Shown: piece after piece, positions 61,887-64,000 of the stretch | How the letters are laid out: every line of letters begins with the position of its first letter | Position numbering within the stretch: position 1 is the first letter of the stretch | NCBI RefSeq assembly: GCF_001667505.1 | Contig: NZ_LZHZ01000061.1 | Coordinates: forward strand, 62,001 to 126,000 | Origin: Mycobacterium sp. ACS1612 | GTDB lineage: Bacteria; Actinomycetota; Actinomycetes; Mycobacteriales; Mycobacteriaceae | DNA length: 64,000 bases | Direction of reading: 5' to 3' | Position numbers and translations under genes: made by a program | The notes under the pieces: model-generated | Database searches by the model: none | The model's input: only the letters and a program-made list of their open reading frames with translations | What the model was told of the DNA's origin: nothing

Positions 61887-63521
61887 ATGAGCCACGCTGA
61901 TGTCTCCTCGCGCGAGCGCTCGTCGGACGACTTGCTGCGCTATCCCATCCACTCGGGCCACCTCACCGTCGGGGCGCTGAAGCGCAACAGGGACAAGCCG
62001 GTGCTGTTCCTCGGTGATACCACGCTCACCGGCGGTCAGCTGGCCGAACGCATCAGCCAGTACATTCAGGCCTTCGAGGCGCTTGGCGCGGGTTCGGGTG
62101 TCGCGACCGGGCTGCTGTCGCTGAACCGGCCCGAGGTGCTGATGATCCTCGGCGCCGGCCAGACCCAGGGCTACCGCCGCACCGCACTACACCCTCTCGG
62201 GTCGCTGGATGACCACGCCTATGTGCTCAACGACGCCGGAGTCAGCTCGCTGATCATCGACCCGAATCCGATGTTCGTCGAGCGGGCCAAGGGCCTACTG
62301 GAGAAGGTGCCCGGGCTCAAGCAGGTGCTGACCATCGGCCGGGTGCCGCCCGAGCTGTCCGACGTCGCGGTGGACCTGACCGCCGAGGCCGCGAAGTACA
62401 CGCCCAAACCTCTGGTGGCCGCCGACCTTCCGCCGGACCACATCGGCGGGATGGCCTACACCGGCGGGACGACCGGCAAGCCCAAGGGCGTGATCGGCAC
62501 GGTGCAGTCGATCACCACGATGACGACGATCCAGCTCGCCGAATGGGAATGGCCCGAACGACCGAAGTTTTTGATGTGCACGCCGCTGTCGCACGCAGGC
62601 GCGGCGTTCTTCGTGCCGACGATCATCAAAGGCGGTCAGCTGGTGGTGCTCACCAAGTTCGATCCGGCCGAAGTGCTGAAAACCATTGAGGAGCAGCGGA
62701 TCACGGCGACCATGCTGGTGCCGTCGATGATCTACGCGCTGATGGACCATCCGGATTCGCACACCCGCGACCTGTCGTCGTTGGAGACCGTGTACTACGG
62801 CGCCTCGGCGATGAACCCGGTGCGGCTGGCCGAGGCCATCCGGCGGTTCGGCCCGATCTTCGCTCAGTATTACGGGCAATCAGAGGCGCCGATGGTGATC
62901 ACCTATCTGCCCAAGGGCGACCACGACGAGAAGCGGTTGACGTCCTGCGGGCGGCCGACGGTGTTCGCCCGCACCGCGTTGCTGGATGGTGACGGAAACC
63001 CGGTGCCGCAGGGCGAAGTCGGCGAGATCTGTGTGTCCGGTCCGCTGGTGTCGGGCGGTTACTGGAACAAGCCGGAGGCGACGGCGGAGACTTTCCGCGA
63101 CGGCTGGATGCACACCGGCGACCTGGCCCGCGAGGACGAGGACGGCTTCTGGTACATCGTCGACCGGACCAAGGACATGATCGTCACCGGCGGGTTCAAC
63201 GTGTTCCCCCGTGAGGTGGAAGACGTTGTCGCAGAGCATCCTTCGGTCGCGCAGGTGTGTGTGATCGGCACACCCGACGAGAAGTGGGGCGAGGCCGTGA
63301 CCGCGGTGGTCGTGCTGCGGCCCGACGCAGACCGCTCCGATGAGGCCGTCGCGCGGATGACCGCCGAGATCCAGGCCGCGGTGAAGGAGCGCAAGGGCTC
63401 GGTGCAGTCGCCGAAGCAGGTGATCGTCGTCGACTCGGTGCCGGTGACCGCGCTGGGCAAGCCCGACAAGAAGGCTGTGCGCGCGCAGTTCTGGGCTGGC
63501 GCCGACCGCGCCGTCGGCTGA
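61887..63521 (+). CDS. fadD8: Acyl-CoA synthetase FadD8
   Basis: A 544-residue ANL ligase. P-loop GGMAYTGGTTGKPKG (about 188-202), YGQSEAPMVI (about 331), the HTGDLA motif (about 408), hinge DRTKDMIVTGGFNV and C-terminal Lys in TALGKPDKKAVR. Corresponds to Rv0551c (fadD8). Its start may be leaderless. The KstR-like site upstream suggests a role with sterol-derived or other fatty acids; this is inferred. Confidence 0.92.
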   Translation: MSHADVSSRERSSDDLLRYPIHSGHLTVGALKRNRDKPVLFLGDTTLTGGQLAERISQYIQAFEALGAGSGVATGLLSLNRPEVLMILGAGQTQGYRRTALHPLGSLDDHAYVLNDAGVSSLIIDPNPMFVERAKGLLEKVPGLKQVLTIGRVPPELSDVAVDLTAEAAKYTPKPLVAADLPPDHIGGMAYTGGTTGKPKGVIGTVQSITTMTTIQLAEWEWPERPKFLMCTPLSHAGAAFFVPTIIKGGQLVVLTKFDPAEVLKTIEEQRITATMLVPSMIYALMDHPDSHTRDLSSLETVYYGASAMNPVRLAEAIRRFGPIFAQYYGQSEAPMVITYLPKGDHDEKRLTSCGRPTVFARTALLDGDGNPVPQGEVGEICVSGPLVSGGYWNKPEATAETFRDGWMHTGDLAREDEDGFWYIVDRTKDMIVTGGFNVFPREVEDVVAEHPSVAQVCVIGTPDEKWGEAVTAVVVLRPDADRSDEAVARMTAEIQAAVKERKGSVQSPKQVIVVDSVPVTALGKPDKKAVRAQFWAGADRAVG

Positions 63522-63531
63522 GTTTCTTTCG

Positions 63532-63592
63532 GCGAGCGACCGCTTTTGTACGCACAGACGCGGCGTGTCGGCGTGCAGACACGGTCACTCGC
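63532..63592. repeat. Imperfect palindrome downstream of fadD8
   Basis: GCGAGCGACCGC...TACGC and its imperfect complement GCGTGC...CGGTCACTCGC make a hairpin of about 28 bp per arm. It lies between the convergent fadD8 and a small gene, so it can serve as a terminator. The sequence resembles intergenic palindromes frequent in mycobacteria. Confidence 0.55.
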
Positions 63593-63601
63593 GGGAGAGG
63601 G

Positions 63602-63811
63602 CTAATCCAGCAGCGCGTCGATCTCGGCGCGCAACCGTTCGATGCGTTCGGCCTCGGGCGGGATGCCGCGACTCTCCTCGGCTGCGCGTTGCCAACCGAG
63701 CCGCCACATCCGCGCGACGGCACGGTCGCCCATTCCCGCGTAGGGGTTGAGAAGCGTCTGCCCGAACGCCTTTCGCCCTTCGCGGTAGGCGATGACCAGC
63801 CGGTGTGCCAT
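63602..63811 (-). CDS. Small conserved protein of unknown function
   Basis: A 69-residue protein starting MAHRLVIAYREGRKAFGQTL, with a WRLGWQRAA segment and a C-terminal helix (RIERLRAEIDALL). Charged and probably soluble. The ATG at 63811 is preferred to an upstream start at 63871 whose extra residues look non-coding. No function recognised. Confidence 0.55.
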   Translation of the reverse strand: MAHRLVIAYREGRKAFGQTLLNPYAGMGDRAVARMWRLGWQRAAEESRGIPPEAERIERLRAEIDALLD

Positions 63812-63877
63812 AGCACTACTGTCCGCCCCCGGTGGTTGCCGGCGCCCGTTTTGCCTCGGCGTGTCATGCACCCATTT

Positions 63878-63903
63878 GATAACAGAGCATCTGCTCTGTT
63901 ATC
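63878..63903 (+). promoter_or_regulatory. 26-bp palindromic operator before a TetR gene
   Basis: GATAACAGAGCA and TGCTCTGTTATC are perfect 12-bp arms around TC, ending 9 bp before the ATG of the TetR gene at 63913. It is probably the autoregulatory site, and may also act on the minus-strand gene at 63602-63811. Confidence 0.72.
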
Positions 63904-63912
63904 TTCGGGCTC

Positions 63913-64000
63913 ATGCCCCGGCCGCAGGTGTACGACCGCGACGCGATGCTCGACGCGGCCGAGGACCTCGCCGTCGAGGGCGGCCTCACCGCCGTCACCA
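63913..64000 (+). CDS. TetR family regulator, 5' part only
   Basis: The first 29 residues (MPRPQVYDRDAMLDAAEDLA, then VEGGLTAVT) are the start of a TetR helix-turn-helix domain. The gene runs out of the window. The 26-bp palindrome directly upstream supports autoregulation. Confidence 0.75.
   Translation, partial: MPRPQVYDRDAMLDAAEDLAVEGGLTAVT

Noticed and set aside
1..64000. CRISPR array
   Set aside because: No regularly spaced direct repeats and no cas genes were seen; the only short periodic repeats belong to the PGRS gene.

Overview
The window is a high-GC actinobacterial chromosome segment and almost certainly comes from a non-tuberculous, probably rapidly growing Mycobacterium (Mycolicibacterium-type). 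The evidence is a PGRS glycine-repeat protein, an Rv1733c-type membrane protein, mycobacterial menaquinone genes, an F420-type luciferase-like oxidoreductase of the Rv2951c family, and many leaderless GTG/ATG starts placed 6-8 nt after a TANNNT -10 box. From about 22.6 kb to the end, the backbone follows the remembered M. tuberculosis order Rv0566c to Rv0551c (yajQ, gpdA1, htpX, grcC1, menJ, ubiE/menG, mgtA, Rv0556, menD, bpoC, menC, Rv0552, fadD8), with several blocks inserted between these genes.

1-11.4 kb is accessory: a DUF4239 membrane protein, an orphan PGRS protein, small secreted proteins, two GreA/GreB-like proteins (one truncated), an M20 amidohydrolase, a TRIC-type membrane protein, a PucR regulator, an Rv1733c homologue and a DUF5994 protein. 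Two dispersed copies of an ~80-bp non-coding element (3621-3705 and 8092-8175) have matching hairpins.

11.2-20.8 kb is a catabolic block. A TfdB-type flavin hydroxylase, maleylacetate reductase and hydroxyquinol 1,2-dioxygenase form a tightly overlapping operon behind an AraC regulator. pcaF-pcaI-pcaJ lie divergently from a LysR regulator. Together they encode phenol/resorcinol -> hydroxyquinol -> maleylacetate -> 3-oxoadipate -> succinyl-CoA + acetyl-CoA. Broken remnants of an enol-lactonase and of a second flavin hydroxylase flank the block.

21.0-22.7 kb is an integration junction. An excisionase-like gene originally read into the 3' end of a tRNA-Tyr gene, and an IS481-family element has inserted exactly there, leaving a 13-bp direct repeat.

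22.8-63.5 kb is backbone plus insertions. gpdA1 carries a one-base frameshift. An AAA+ ATPase, two secreted proteins, and an unusual two-gene unit (1160-aa protein of unknown family plus a protein ending in a PD-(D/E)XK nuclease domain) sit between gpdA1 and htpX. A group of alpha/beta hydrolases and a ctpH-type giant P-type ATPase operon separate menJ from ubiE. A DJ-1/AraC pair and an F420-type oxidoreductase separate bpoC from menC. A fumarylacetoacetase/metallo-beta-lactamase fusion and its TetR regulator, with matching operators, lie near the amidohydrolase. fadD8 has a KstR-like operator over its -10 box. The window ends in the start of another TetR gene behind a 26-bp palindrome.
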